The translations under genes were made by a program, and so were the position numbers. A DNA stretch of 64,000 nt from JAICKM01 sp038228295 (lineage in GTDB: Bacteria; Chloroflexota; Chloroflexia; QHBQ01; JAICKM01). Position 1 is the stretch's first letter. Each line of letters begins with the position of its first letter. The stretch lies in assembly GCA_038228295.1 (NCBI GenBank), contig JBBRPH010000010.1, positions 1 through 64,000 on the forward strand, in the 5' to 3' direction. Below the pieces are notes generated by a model. The model was not told the origin of the DNA and did not search any database. It saw nothing but the letters and a program-made list of their open reading frames with translations. Positions 17,801 to 24,875 of this stretch are shown here, piece after piece.

Positions 17801-18145
17801 CAGCGCGGGCAAGCAGCTTGCCAAGGCCGACCCCGGCTCGATGTTTACCATGCCACGCAGCACTAGCAACGCACCTGCTGTGGCCGGTCCAGCTGCGTCG
17901 CGGGTGGGTAGATCCAGCACGCGCAAGCCCGGCACGCTATCGGGCACCAGTAGGCTGCCTGTTGTCAGACCGGCCCCGACGGCTTGTGCCACTACCAGCG
18001 TGCCGAGGGTCGCCGTGGGCATAGCAAGCGCAACGGCGCGTGCGCTGGTCGCCAGCCGGGCCTGCCCCAACACGCTCTGTAACGCGGTGCGTAGAATCTG
18101 CGAATGATCGCCCCCTTCAGCGGGGGGCGGAGTTTCTTCAGCCAT
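14810..18145 (-). CDS. Hybrid sensor histidine kinase with GAF, two PAS and two receiver domains
   Basis: 1111 aa with no membrane segment, so a cytoplasmic sensor. An N-terminal ~150-residue Ala-rich region has no recognised domain. A GAF domain (~res 165-295) is followed by two PAS-like domains (~305-430 and 445-570), then HisKA with the phospho-His in VSHELRTPL (~res 590), and a HATPase with DTGVGL and GGTGLGLTI. Two receiver domains follow: LVIEDNPDL with the acceptor Asp in LLDVLLPQ, and LVVDDEAVL with LLDLMMPRLDG. No DNA-binding output domain is fused, so phosphate probably passes to another protein. ATG 18145 has GGAGAGGG directly upstream. Confidence 0.92.
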   Translation of the reverse strand: MAEETPPPAEGGDHSQILRTALQSVLGQARLATSARAVALAMPTATLGTLVVAQAVGAGLTTGSLLVPDSVPGLRVLDLPTRDAAGPATAGALLVLRGMVNIEPGSALASCLPALAALVQVGQALALPLPEPLTTLAQAGPRSNAKADGPLLPLPALPDAGTVLDAWLQRVAERVGGVLGADLVALALRDAAGNPIWRAAVGRQAGDPAQVPADARLIEQAMAAGQPQLLPDLDSPALQAAFPALAAEGVRTALAVPLIGASTTHGVLLVGWRTRRSLSATDGQAVATLVRAIGSTLDRQADTLPPTTQQTFLESLIAHTPAGIVSFSVPDFRVRQVNPFYLQLLDEPFRSGAQPLLGRQLAEFIPQAVESGVQAIFESVAANGQPATLNEFEYHGFARGVTYWNWSLVPLREQPNGPVSGVLLLVTDATEGVRTTRRLREALDNVRRQAAELDSTIQQMGEGVAITDRDGSITKINPAGVALLGRGVIPLGPGVDYAERYGLFDMDGKLYDAANLPWEQARNGATIIDQDLRVRRPDGRERVLTAGAAPLYDEAGRPHGAVAVFHDVTRTRELERLKDEFLAIVSHELRTPLAAILGYSDLMLRGANGPLTDKQTRTQESMKRNAQRLLTLINDLLDVSKLEAHSVQLHLTPVELQAAVPKAVAWLQVTAIERGINLSHEVADGLPAVWADEDRLQQVLTNLLSNAIKFTPAGGTVLVRVRPSGLPADATADQAESALAPHHVASVLISVQDTGVGLDAAALPHIWDRFYQADSTNSRRFGGTGLGLTIVKNLVELHGGRIWAGSAGLNKGSTFFFRLPPVPAGSDTPAHTPPVVEETAAGAAGSPAIPLVLVIEDNPDLAAIVRGMLEAEGYRVAVASDGVAGLAAAVRLRPAAILLDVLLPQAGGWEVLQRLKADPATVNVPVVVVSILEHQRLGLLLGATGYLVKPLDSNRLLRLLRDLVPPGAATPHALVVDDEAVLREALADMLHAEGFRVSRAEDGVAALEQIAAARPDIVLLDLMMPRLDGFAVLEWLRSHADPTIRELPVVLLTAKELSASERATLAAATQALIPKVGLSLGELLRSIKETLEKLNVRSDHDDSADPPRGRA

Positions 18146-18165
18146 CCCTCTCCCAACTCAGCGGC

Positions 18166-18194
18166 TTGTCGGTGTGCACCTGGACCGCTATAAT
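18166..18194 (+). promoter_or_regulatory. Promoter with consensus -10 for the 111-aa gene
   Basis: TTGTCG (18166-18171), a 17-bp spacer, then a perfect TATAAT (18189-18194). The predicted start near 18201 lies downstream of the GTG at 18174, which rules that codon out as the translation start and favours ATG 18216. It is divergent from the sensor-kinase gene. Confidence 0.65.
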
Positions 18195-18215
18195 ACAAAC
18201 GTGGATCGAGCGCAA

Positions 18216-18551
18216 ATGGAACGGACGATTTCTTGGGGGGTGGCCTACCAGCCACGCTGGGATGCCACGCCCGATGCCTATGAGGCCGCCGGCTTGGTCG
18301 GCTGGGGCCGTACCCGCCGCCTGGGCAAACTCACCCTACCGCCGGGCTTCCTGGCCTATCTCGGCGTGCAACACGTGGACCCACAGCACGCCGGTTGGAG
18401 TGGTCTGGATGCGCCTACTGCGCGCTTTTTTGTCTCCTGGTTTGATGAAGGGCAATGTTTAGCGCTACGCACCGTGCCGACGATGGATCAGGCGCGTGAT
18501 CTGCTCTGGGCGGCCTGGGTCGCGCATCGCCGTCGGCACGGTCTGGACTAG
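18216..18551 (+). CDS. Conserved-looking small protein of unknown function
   Basis: 111 aa, rich in Trp and Arg, with no membrane segment or recognised motif. It begins MERTISWGVAYQPRWD and ends WVAHRRRHGLD. The start at ATG 18216 is chosen because the promoter's -10 box lies at 18189-18194, inside any longer version. It is divergent from the hybrid kinase. I cannot assign a function. Regular codon use and a strong promoter support it as a real gene. Confidence 0.6.
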   Translation: MERTISWGVAYQPRWDATPDAYEAAGLVGWGRTRRLGKLTLPPGFLAYLGVQHVDPQHAGWSGLDAPTARFFVSWFDEGQCLALRTVPTMDQARDLLWAAWVAHRRRHGLD

Positions 18552-18560
18552 TAGCCTTAA

Positions 18561-18839
18561 ATGCGTCGCCCTGTCCTCCCACTCTGGCATCCCCTAACCA
18601 GCGTAGCTCACGCTGTTTCTGCTGCCGGCGGCAGGCACGCTAGTTGTGTTGCTCCTCAGCCTCAATGACCTCGGCCTCTATCTCTATCTGTAATGAGGCG
18701 ACTACCACGCTTGGCCCCGCACGCACTCGGCTACGCCGGCGGCGCGCAGTGGGATCGCCGCTGCGTGGGCCTTGGCTTTGTCGGCTTCGTAGTCCTCTGG
18801 GTGATTTGGGCCTTGCTGCTGGGCGCGTTGTCCGCCTAG
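18561..18839 (+). pseudogene. Possible decayed pair of small membrane-protein reading frames
   Basis: The 289-bp gap before thyX is not empty. A frame ending at a TAA at 18691-18693 encodes a hydrophobic stretch (LFLLPAAGTLVVLLL). It overlaps an ATG at 18693 that opens a 48-aa frame ending at 18839 with one predicted membrane helix (VGFVVLWVIWALLLGAL). The first frame has no good start: its stop-bounded 5' end is at 18604, while an ATG at 18561 is in another frame, as after a small indel. It could be two tiny membrane genes or the remains of one. No ribosome site was seen, so this is weak. Confidence 0.3.
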
Positions 18840-18840
18840 C

Positions 18841-19611
18841 CTACACTTTTGTATGCGGCGTGACCGCCACTTCGCTGCCGTCTTCCGCTGTTACGATCGC
18901 GTAATCGCCAAATAGATTAGGCGCTTCCCGCTGCAACACCCGCAGGATCGCAATTGCCAAGCGGCGGATCTCCGGCTCCGAATAGGCACTGGCGCGCATC
19001 TCGATAAAATGCCGCCACGCCCGTGCGTTGGCGGTGACGACGATCTTAGTCTCGGTCGCGTTGGGCAGCACCGCCCGCGCCGCTTGGCGTGCCATCTTAC
19101 GCCGTTGCGTCTTATTCTTCACGTCGGCGAACTGCGTATCCAGCAAATCCACCAGTTCTACGTAGGCTGCCTGCGCCGCCGCCACCGCCCGCTCAAACGC
19201 CGCGTGCGCGACCGGGTTAGCCGCAATCGCCGCCGGCTCCACAAAGTCGGCGGTGGTTTCATCTACATAACGCTGACTCAACTGGGAAAAACTATAGCCG
19301 GCCCGGTGCCGAATTAGCTCATGCGTTAGGCTACGCGATACGCCGGTGAATAAGAAGGTCCAGACGGCGTGTTCGATCACGCTGCCGTGTTTGGCTTCGA
19401 GGATGTTGGTGATATACTCACCGTTGGTCTTGCGCCCCTTACCGAACGACATATAGCAGACCCGCCCGCCCACCTCCACCACCTTTTCCGCCGCCGATTG
19501 AGCATCGGTCTCCCAGATCATATCCTCGCCCGCGATAAATGCCGCTACTGCCGCCTCGTCAAACTGCTGGCGGGCGATGAGAAACACCTGGGGTTCATGC
19601 ACAATGCGCAT
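18841..19611 (-). CDS. thyX: Flavin-dependent thymidylate synthase
   Basis: About 256 aa. ThyX makes dTMP from dUMP with FAD, NADPH and methylenetetrahydrofolate. The signature is RHRAGYSFSQLSQRY, an RHR-X8-S form with one residue more than the textbook RHR-X7-S spacing. HGSVIEHAVWTFLF upstream and ANARAWRHFIEMR downstream are further ThyX motifs. The start is placed at ATG 19611 (MRIVHEP), which has AAAGGA eight bases upstream. A longer frame reaches 19680, but its first codon overlaps a TATAAT -10 box. No thyA is visible in the window, so this may be the only thymidylate synthase. Confidence 0.94.
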   Translation of the reverse strand: MRIVHEPQVFLIARQQFDEAAVAAFIAGEDMIWETDAQSAAEKVVEVGGRVCYMSFGKGRKTNGEYITNILEAKHGSVIEHAVWTFLFTGVSRSLTHELIRHRAGYSFSQLSQRYVDETTADFVEPAAIAANPVAHAAFERAVAAAQAAYVELVDLLDTQFADVKNKTQRRKMARQAARAVLPNATETKIVVTANARAWRHFIEMRASAYSEPEIRRLAIAILRVLQREAPNLFGDYAIVTAEDGSEVAVTPHTKV

Positions 19612-19678
19612 AGTTGCGGTCCTTTCATCACGCGCCTCGTCCTCCCGACCGGCGGGTTGCGGCGCGTCTGTCGCCTGC

Positions 19679-19684
19679 ATTATA
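19679..19684 (-). promoter_or_regulatory. -10 box of the thyX promoter
   Basis: A perfect TATAAT on the minus strand, about 70 bp before the chosen thyX start. No good -35 box lies at the usual distance. Confidence 0.4.
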
Positions 19685-19706
19685 GCATAACCGGCGGGCG
19701 GAACCG

Positions 19707-20150
19707 TTACCAGGAGAAGTCGTCTACATCGCGTGGGGGACGAGTGAAGCGCGCTGGGCGCGACGGGGTACGGGTTGGGGGCAGCGGCGCGGGGCGGGTG
19801 GGCAGGGCGAGGTCTCCTGTCGGGCGCAGGACAGGGCCGCGCGGCAGGGTAGGTTCTCGGTACAGGAGATCGCGCACGGGGCAGCCGGCGCCTAGGTGAT
19901 CGCGCACGATGCGGCGTAGGCGGCGGGTATCAATCTGCTCGTAATACACCGGCCCCGGCCAGATGACTAGGGACGGGCCGCGTTCGCAATGCTTCTGGCA
20001 GCCGCCCGGCAGCACTTCAACCTCTGTGGTCAGGCCGGCGTGGTCCACCTCGCGCTGTAGCACGTCCAGCAGGCCGGGTGACCGGCGCTCGGTGCAGCGG
20101 GGTCCACAGCAAATATACGCCCGCCAGCGGGCTTGTAAAGTCTCATCCAT
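19707..20150 (-). CDS. Thioredoxin-like [2Fe-2S] ferredoxin domain protein
   Basis: 147 aa. The N-terminal ~95 residues form a thioredoxin-like ferredoxin domain with the four-cysteine pattern ICCGPRC and GGCQKHCERGPSLVIWP, as in NuoE-like and shethna-type ferredoxins. The C-terminal ~50 residues are Pro/Arg-rich and probably disordered. It likely carries one [2Fe-2S] cluster for electron transfer in the cytoplasm. It lies 95 nt upstream of thyX on the same strand, but thyX has its own -10 box, so co-transcription is optional. The start at 20150 (ATG) or 20153 (GTG) is not resolved. Confidence 0.8.
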   Translation of the reverse strand: MDETLQARWRAYICCGPRCTERRSPGLLDVLQREVDHAGLTTEVEVLPGGCQKHCERGPSLVIWPGPVYYEQIDTRRLRRIVRDHLGAGCPVRDLLYREPTLPRGPVLRPTGDLALPTRPAPLPPTRTPSRPARFTRPPRDVDDFSW

Positions 20151-20273
20151 CACTTATCCGACAGAGCGGCGCGGCTCGGCTGCACCGGGGCGGTATCAAC
20201 AGCAGGTCAGAGCGGCGCGGCTTGCGGCGCCTGGCGGGAACTGGATACATAGGGAAAAGACACCCCTCTCACT

Positions 20274-20279
20274 ATTATA
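20274..20279 (-). promoter_or_regulatory. -10-like TATAAT inside a small palindrome
   Basis: In the 199-bp spacer between the ferredoxin gene and the next gene, a minus-strand TATAAT is flanked by CTCACT and AGTGAG, which are inverted copies. This could be the ferredoxin promoter with an overlapping operator, but no convincing -35 is present. The rest of the spacer holds GC-rich repeats resembling those at 11527-11584. Confidence 0.35.
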
Positions 20280-20352
20280 CCACAGTGAGTAGTGCTGCCT
20301 CGTAATTTGCCGGACGCCGCAAGCCGCACCGCGACGACGAATGCTCGGTTCC

Positions 20353-20883
20353 CTACGGGGTCAGCCGGAACAGGCCGGTAGCCCGCGCGGCGGCGACTTG
20401 CACCCCGCGCAGCAAGCTGCGGCGGCCGCGACGCCCCAGGCGGACAATCAGCGGCCAGGCTAGGCGCGTCAGCCCCCGTGCGGCCAAGCCCCGACTGTGG
20501 ACGCGCGTCTCGCGCACCAGATCGGCAGTGTGATAGTCTACCGCCACCACGCGCAGACTAACTGCGGTACGGCGGCTGCCCTGCGCCTGATAGGCACACC
20601 ACGCAGCGGCGGTGGCGGGTGTGGTGGTGCGTCGCGTCCACAGGCGGGTACTGCCCAGCAAGAGCTCGCGGCCCGGTTGTCGCACCAGGATGGTGTAGCC
20701 CGGCGGGGTGGCGACGGCCAGCGCCTGTTCGAGTGCCGCGTAGAGAGTCGGGGCAGCGGCACGTACCCGGCGCGTGCGGCGCGTCCGCACCTCGTACAGC
20801 GGCATCACCAGATCCAGCAGGGCCGAACCAGTTGTCGGGCGGGCGGCTAGGCGACCGGCCAACGGTAGTGCTATTGTTTTCAT
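20353..20883 (-). CDS. Hypothetical Arg/Ala/Thr-rich protein
   Basis: 176 aa from ATG 20883 (MKTIALPLAG), preceded by AGGGAGA; a longer frame to 20922 has no ribosome site. It is basic, with many Arg, Ala and Thr and no clear membrane helix or signal peptide. I do not recognise the family. It follows the HAD-phosphatase gene by 13 nt and is almost certainly in the same TetR-controlled operon, so it may share that gene's substrate or role. Confidence 0.6.
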   Translation of the reverse strand: MKTIALPLAGRLAARPTTGSALLDLVMPLYEVRTRRTRRVRAAAPTLYAALEQALAVATPPGYTILVRQPGRELLLGSTRLWTRRTTTPATAAAWCAYQAQGSRRTAVSLRVVAVDYHTADLVRETRVHSRGLAARGLTRLAWPLIVRLGRRGRRSLLRGVQVAAARATGLFRLTP

Positions 20884-20896
20884 TCTCGTCTTCTCC

Positions 20897-21595
20897 CTAA
20901 CTGCGTCCGCTCGGACGTACATCGTTGCATAAAATCTCCCAGCCCCGCTGCTGCGCGACAGCGCGCAAGGTCGCGTCGGGGTCCACGGCGATGGGCCGGC
21001 CTACGACGGTCAGCAGCGGGATGTCGGCACGGCTGTCACCGTAAGCCACACACTGGGCGAGCGGCACGCCCTGCTCCTGCGCCAGCACTACGGCACGTTG
21101 CGCTTTCGCCTGCCCTTGATTGATCGGTGCCGCGCCCATGCGCCCGGTATAACGGCCCTGGCGGATCTCCGGCTGCGTGCCCTCGCTCGCATCCACGCCG
21201 ACCGCCGCCGCTATTGCCGTGGCGGCATCCTGCAAGCCGCCACTCAGCAGCACCACACGGTCGCCCTGCGCTCGGTGCCGGGTTAGGCGGGCCAGCGTGG
21301 CTGCTTTTAGCCGTTCCGGTAAATCGGCCAGCCCGGCGACACCGGCTTGCCGCACTGCCTCGCGATCCTGGCCCGCCAGCAAGTGTAGTAAGGCGCGCCA
21401 GCGCAAATCCGCAGCCTGGTTGGGCAATGCCCGGCCCAGCAGCGTATAACCCTGCGCCACGACTAATTGCCACCACGGAAATAGCTTCATGGCCCGCCCG
21501 GCGCGGATAAACCCGCCGGCGATACTACCGGACACCAGTGTGCCTTCGATGTCGCAAAACACCAACGTTCCGCCTGTTGCTATTGGTCCGTCCAT
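20897..21595 (-). CDS. HAD-superfamily hydrolase, subfamily IB (phosphoserine phosphatase-like)
   Basis: 232 aa from ATG 21595, where GGAGG lies five bases upstream; the ORF could also start at 21607. Motif I is FCDIEGTLV, with Glu in place of the usual second Asp, which occurs in the SerB-like HAD-IB group. Motif II is VVLLSGG, and motifs III/IV are AQRAVVLAQ then YGDSRADIPLL. Such proteins dephosphorylate small molecules, sometimes lysophospholipids. Its promoter overlaps a palindrome identical in half-sites to the one before the adjacent tetR gene, so it is probably repressed by that regulator. Confidence 0.85.
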   Translation of the reverse strand: MDGPIATGGTLVFCDIEGTLVSGSIAGGFIRAGRAMKLFPWWQLVVAQGYTLLGRALPNQAADLRWRALLHLLAGQDREAVRQAGVAGLADLPERLKAATLARLTRHRAQGDRVVLLSGGLQDAATAIAAAVGVDASEGTQPEIRQGRYTGRMGAAPINQGQAKAQRAVVLAQEQGVPLAQCVAYGDSRADIPLLTVVGRPIAVDPDATLRAVAQQRGWEILCNDVRPSGRS

Positions 21596-21610
21596 CTCGA
21601 CCTCCATACA

Positions 21611-21626
21611 CTAACCCGTTGGTTAG
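21611..21626. promoter_or_regulatory. TetR-type operator at the HAD-phosphatase promoter
   Basis: The perfect palindrome CTAACC-cgtt-GGTTAG lies just downstream of, and touching, a minus-strand TATACT -10 box (21625-21630). It shares both half-sites with the palindrome before tetR (22294-22307). Binding here would block the HAD operon. Confidence 0.75.
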
Positions 21627-21650
21627 TATATCGCGCAAAAAAAGGCGTGC

Positions 21651-22286
21651 CTATACTGCTTCCCCGCAGACGGGACGCTCGGTCCGCAAAAGCGCCAGCC
21701 AACCGCGCCAGCAGCGTTCGCGGTATTGATCAAACTTCTCTTCGTCGTCAAACAACCACTGCATCTGCAAGCCGTCCATCATTGCGCCGCAAACCGAACT
21801 GGTCTCGTAAGGGTCCATCAGCGGGGCGAATACCCCTTGCTGCACACCGGTTGCTATGGTCTGGGCCAGTGCGGCCACGCAGCCGCTATAAAACTGCCCG
21901 GTTACATGGCCCAGCCGACTATTATGCACACTCTGCGCCAAGAAGTCGAGATAGACATGGTAAAAGCGTCGGTTGCGGCGGGTACTCATAAACAATTGCT
22001 CTAGCTGCGCCCGCAGCATCGGCTCGGCGGCTTCCATGCCCGGCCCCTGTACACAAGCGGCCAAGCGCTCCAAAATGCCCGCTGTAATCCATTCGAACGC
22101 GCTCACGAGCAAGTTTTCTTTGCTCTTGAAATAGTAAATCACCATGGCCTTGCTGAAATCCGCTGCGGCGGCAATATCGGCCAGGCTGGTCTCCACAAAG
22201 CCCTGCTTGGCAAACACCGAGTAGGTTGCCACCAGCAATTGTTCGCGTCGCTGCGTCTCTAGTTGTTCCGATTTCGTGCGTGCCAT
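21651..22286 (-). CDS. TetR/AcrR-family transcriptional repressor
   Basis: 211 aa. The N-terminal helix-turn-helix is typical: REQLLVATYSVFAKQGF, then TSLADIAAAADFSKAMVIYYF. The C-terminal ligand-binding half is divergent, so the inducer is unknown. ATG 22286 has no ribosome site; transcription should begin about 16 nt upstream, so the message is nearly leaderless. Matching palindromes in its own promoter and in that of the downstream HAD operon indicate autorepression and control of that operon. TetR proteins with TAACC/GGTTA-type half-sites often sense acyl-CoA or lipophilic compounds, but that is only a hint here. Confidence 0.92.
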   Translation of the reverse strand: MARTKSEQLETQRREQLLVATYSVFAKQGFVETSLADIAAAADFSKAMVIYYFKSKENLLVSAFEWITAGILERLAACVQGPGMEAAEPMLRAQLEQLFMSTRRNRRFYHVYLDFLAQSVHNSRLGHVTGQFYSGCVAALAQTIATGVQQGVFAPLMDPYETSSVCGAMMDGLQMQWLFDDEEKFDQYRERCWRGWLALLRTERPVCGEAV

Positions 22287-22293
22287 AATTCAT

Positions 22294-22337
22294 TAACCAC
22301 CTGGTTAGATTATAGCATATTTCGGGCTGACCGTCAA
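22294..22337 (-). promoter_or_regulatory. tetR promoter with overlapping operator
   Basis: On the minus strand: TTGACG (22332-22337), an exact 17-bp spacer, TATAAT (22309-22314), then the palindrome TAACC-acct-GGTTA (22294-22307) over the predicted transcription start. This is a near-consensus promoter arranged for autorepression. Confidence 0.8.
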
Positions 22338-22412
22338 TAGGATCGAGGCGCGGAGTCGAAGACCCGCAGTCAGAAGCCGATCCTTAGAGAGCAGGCTAGT
22401 AATCCTACGATT

Positions 22413-22605
22413 TTGTAAATTAGTCCACTAAATCTTACGAAAAATCTGTCGGTGCTCCCACTAGATCGATAGAGGTCGGCGACGAGTGCAGCGGCGCCAA
22501 CCTGACGACAGGAAAGCAGCCGTTCCCGCCGATGCCGGCTAACGTGGCGGGGCGCTGTTTTCCGGGCAAGTTTACGCCGCCAATCTAGCTGTGAGGAGCA
22601 ATCTG
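22413..22605 (+). promoter_or_regulatory. Weak promoter and structured leader of the small secreted-peptide gene
   Basis: An AT-rich island carries TTGTAA (22413-22418), 17 bp, TACGAA (22436-22441), with a palindrome TTAGTCCACTAA (22420-22431) in the spacer. The ~155-nt leader can fold small GC stems: CCTG/CAGG near 22501-22512, and CCCGCC (22525-22530) with GGCGGG (22546-22551). I do not recognise a riboswitch class. Confidence 0.35.
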
Positions 22606-22809
22606 ATGAACCCAAAGAGAGTCGTTGTGGGCTTAGCCCTGCTGGGTGCGCTCATGGTGGGTGCCCTGGCCGGAGTTAACCCGCTCCATTCCGCCCACGC
22701 CGTTCCCGCTGCCCACGCCGAAGAGTGTAGCGATAACAGCCTACCGCCGCCGGGTGTTTGGCCGTGCCCGCCGACACCGACTGCCACTCCTACGCCCATC
22801 CTTCATTAG
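22606..22809 (+). CDS. Small secreted peptide with signal sequence
   Basis: 67 aa from ATG 22606, with GAGGAG ten bases upstream. Residues 1-30 are a signal peptide: MNPKRVVV, a hydrophobic core (GLALLGALMVGALAG), then an AxA-like site near HSAHA. The mature part is about 35-40 residues, with two Cys (EECSDNS and WPCPP) that could pair, and a Pro/Thr-rich tail (PPTPTATPTP). It matches no family I know. The long leader and strong hairpin after the stop suggest a real, regulated gene. Confidence 0.6.
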   Translation: MNPKRVVVGLALLGALMVGALAGVNPLHSAHAVPAAHAEECSDNSLPPPGVWPCPPTPTATPTPILH

Positions 22810-22816
22810 CCTTGGC

Positions 22817-22874
22817 GGTCGCCGCCCTGCACCGGGTCGCAAGCTGTTGCGTGATCCAGTGCAGGGCGGCGACC
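22817..22874. terminator. Hairpin between convergent genes
   Basis: A perfect 16-bp inverted repeat (22817-22832 and 22859-22874, GGTCGCCG.../...CGGCGACC) with a 26-nt loop. It separates the peptide gene from the convergent GT-C-like gene and probably ends both transcripts. No U-tract adjoins it. Confidence 0.65.
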
Positions 22875-22880
22875 ACCACT

Positions 22881-24488
22881 TTATCGTCGTAGAATCACTG
22901 CTGTGCTATCGCGATACGTTTCGCGCCAGCGCGTAGGCTGGGCGCGCAGGGCGGCCACGAGCGGGCTGCTGGGCGGTTCGATCACCCAGGCAATGCCGTA
23001 TTGGTCGAGCAGTGTGTCCCAGCCGGGCGCGGTGCCGGCGATAGTCAAGTAGTCGCGGCTCAGGGTGAGTCCATAGGCATCTTGTTGGCCGTCAATAAAA
23101 ATCTGCCGCTGGGGATAGAACTGGTAGAGGAGGTAGCCGCCCCAGGTCATGTCGTTAAACATCGGACCAGAAGGTGCATCCGGCGTGGTCAGCGTCGCGG
23201 CCGCCCGGATGGGGAATGGCGGCTCGGTCCAATGCGCGTGCAGCACTTGCCACGGTCCCACCCAACCGCCCAATGCGGCCGTCGTGACCAGTCCGGCCAG
23301 TGTGCCGGCGAACAGCCAGGGTACGCCGAGCTTGTACCGCAGCGGACTGCCATAGCGTGCTAGCAAGCGCGGCGCGGCGACCGCGCGGTTTAGCCGGCTA
23401 ATCACCAGTGGTGCCAACAAAGCCGGCGTAATCAGGCTAAACTGGAACACGTTGCGGACCGCCTGCAAGGCCAATCCTGACCAGGCACCCAGCAACAGTA
23501 GATGGGTCGCCGGCACCCGTCGCCAGTTGGTGGCGACTAGGCCGATCCCCAGCAGGAGCAGCACGGCGAACGGCCAAGTGATCGGCCGGCTGAAGTCGGG
23601 CGGCTGATACTCGACGATGATGCGCGTCAGTAGTGGGTTCCGCAAAAACTCGATAATGTGCAGGTGTAGCCCGATCCCATAGGGATTGATCACCGTCGCC
23701 GCCGCTGCGACCACTCCCGTCCAGGTGTAGGCGCGTACCTGCGTGCGTGCGCCGGCTTGCGTCCGGCGCACGGTCGGCCGGCCGGCGCTGCCTGTAACTG
23801 CGTTCTGAGTTGCCCGTTCCAGCGTTACTCTTGGCCCCCAGCCCACTGTTTCGATCACCGCACCCAGCCAATAGGCTCCACAAAAGACGAGACCGATTAC
23901 GAAGGCCGGATGCAAATTGGCCCAGAGCGTCATGAGCGGTGGAATGAAGGCGAGCCGGCGTGCTGGGATGCGTCCAGTGCGGTATTCCTCCAAGTAGTAG
24001 AGGACTAGCAACAGCAAAGTGAAGCTGAATAGGTGGGGGCGTGCCAGCCAGTGGATCTCGGAGGTCGTAGCCGCCAGCAATCCGAGCACCAGCGTCGGCA
24101 CCGGATGCAGCCCGCGCGCCATGCACCAGCGGCACAGCCCATAGAGAGTGCCCGCGATCAATGCGGCGGCCATGACGGCGACCCCGTTTAGCCCTAGTAG
24201 GCTATTGGCCGCTGCGAATAGCAGATCGGCCAGCCATTCCCAGTTCAGCCAGGGCCGGCCGAAATGTGGTGCGCTGAAGAGGTCTGTGCGGGTGAGCGTA
24301 CCGGTCGTCAAAATCTGGCGACCCACGGCCAGGTGGTGGGCGGTGTCGCCGTCGCTGTTGAGCAGCGAGTTAGGAGCCAGCGCCAGCAGCAGCAGCAGGC
24401 CCGCCGCCGCCGCCTCGCAGATGCCCGGTCCGACCGCTGAGGGTGCTGCGCTGCCGGCGCTGGGATCGGGTGGTGGTTCCGTGGTCAT
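22881..24488 (-). CDS. Polytopic membrane protein, GT-C glycosyltransferase-like
   Basis: 535 aa with about ten membrane helices. An early loop carries SAPHFGRPWLNWEWLADLLF, a pattern seen in bacterial GT-C/PMT-like proteins near the lipid-sugar site. The C-terminal ~110 residues form an extracytoplasmic domain (MFNDMTWGGYLLYQF, FIDGQQDAY, YGIAWVIEPP), as in related transferases. The donor is probably a polyprenyl-linked sugar, but neither donor nor acceptor can be told. A polar insert near residues 235-255 (RPTVRRTQAGARTQVRA) is low-complexity. It is a single gene, convergent with the small peptide gene. Confidence 0.75.
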   Translation of the reverse strand: MTTEPPPDPSAGSAAPSAVGPGICEAAAAGLLLLLALAPNSLLNSDGDTAHHLAVGRQILTTGTLTRTDLFSAPHFGRPWLNWEWLADLLFAAANSLLGLNGVAVMAAALIAGTLYGLCRWCMARGLHPVPTLVLGLLAATTSEIHWLARPHLFSFTLLLLVLYYLEEYRTGRIPARRLAFIPPLMTLWANLHPAFVIGLVFCGAYWLGAVIETVGWGPRVTLERATQNAVTGSAGRPTVRRTQAGARTQVRAYTWTGVVAAAATVINPYGIGLHLHIIEFLRNPLLTRIIVEYQPPDFSRPITWPFAVLLLLGIGLVATNWRRVPATHLLLLGAWSGLALQAVRNVFQFSLITPALLAPLVISRLNRAVAAPRLLARYGSPLRYKLGVPWLFAGTLAGLVTTAALGGWVGPWQVLHAHWTEPPFPIRAAATLTTPDAPSGPMFNDMTWGGYLLYQFYPQRQIFIDGQQDAYGLTLSRDYLTIAGTAPGWDTLLDQYGIAWVIEPPSSPLVAALRAQPTRWRETYRDSTAVILRR

Positions 24489-24707
24489 GGAGGCATCTTA
24501 TCACAAATGGATCTTTCTTGTCGCATTGTACCCGGCCGCCGGCGATATGCCGGGCACTTACGGCAGCTGCATCGCTCACCCTTAGCTCCGTATTCTACCC
24601 GTGTGACGCTACGCCGCCTCACCATAATATGAACAACACGAACCGGCAAAAGCCTCCCCATCTATCCGGCAACAACAATCGGCCGCTTCTGCGCTGACAT
24701 CGCTGAT

Positions 24708-24815
24708 ATGACGGGTGTCATAGTGCCTGCGGCAAAATCATGATCCTGATCATAGCGGCGCGCCGCAAACCGATGATCGGGGTCATGGGTCGGCGGCAGC
24801 AGGCTCTGCTATAAT
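24708..24815 (+). promoter_or_regulatory. Three phased palindromes upstream of a TATAAT promoter
   Basis: ATGAC-GGGT-GTCAT (24708-24721), ATGAT-CCTG-ATCAT (24740-24753) and ATGAT-CGGG-GTCAT (24773-24786) are 14-bp palindromes whose centres are 32 and 33 bp apart, three helical turns. A TATAAT at 24810-24815 with a poor -35 follows. The sites fall near -42, -75 and -107 of the predicted start. This is the geometry of an activator-dependent promoter, probably bound by the NarL-type regulator encoded downstream. Confidence 0.7.
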
Positions 24816-24875
24816 GGGATCAACATCGGCTTTGCACCTTAGTAGTAGGATCAGCGCCGGCTTTATGAGGTTCTA

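Noticed and set aside
17133..18107. A 324-aa plus-strand open frame opposite the hybrid sensor kinase
   Set aside because: Ser/Arg/Pro-rich composition without motifs; the opposite strand has GAF, PAS, HisKA and receiver domains in one frame.
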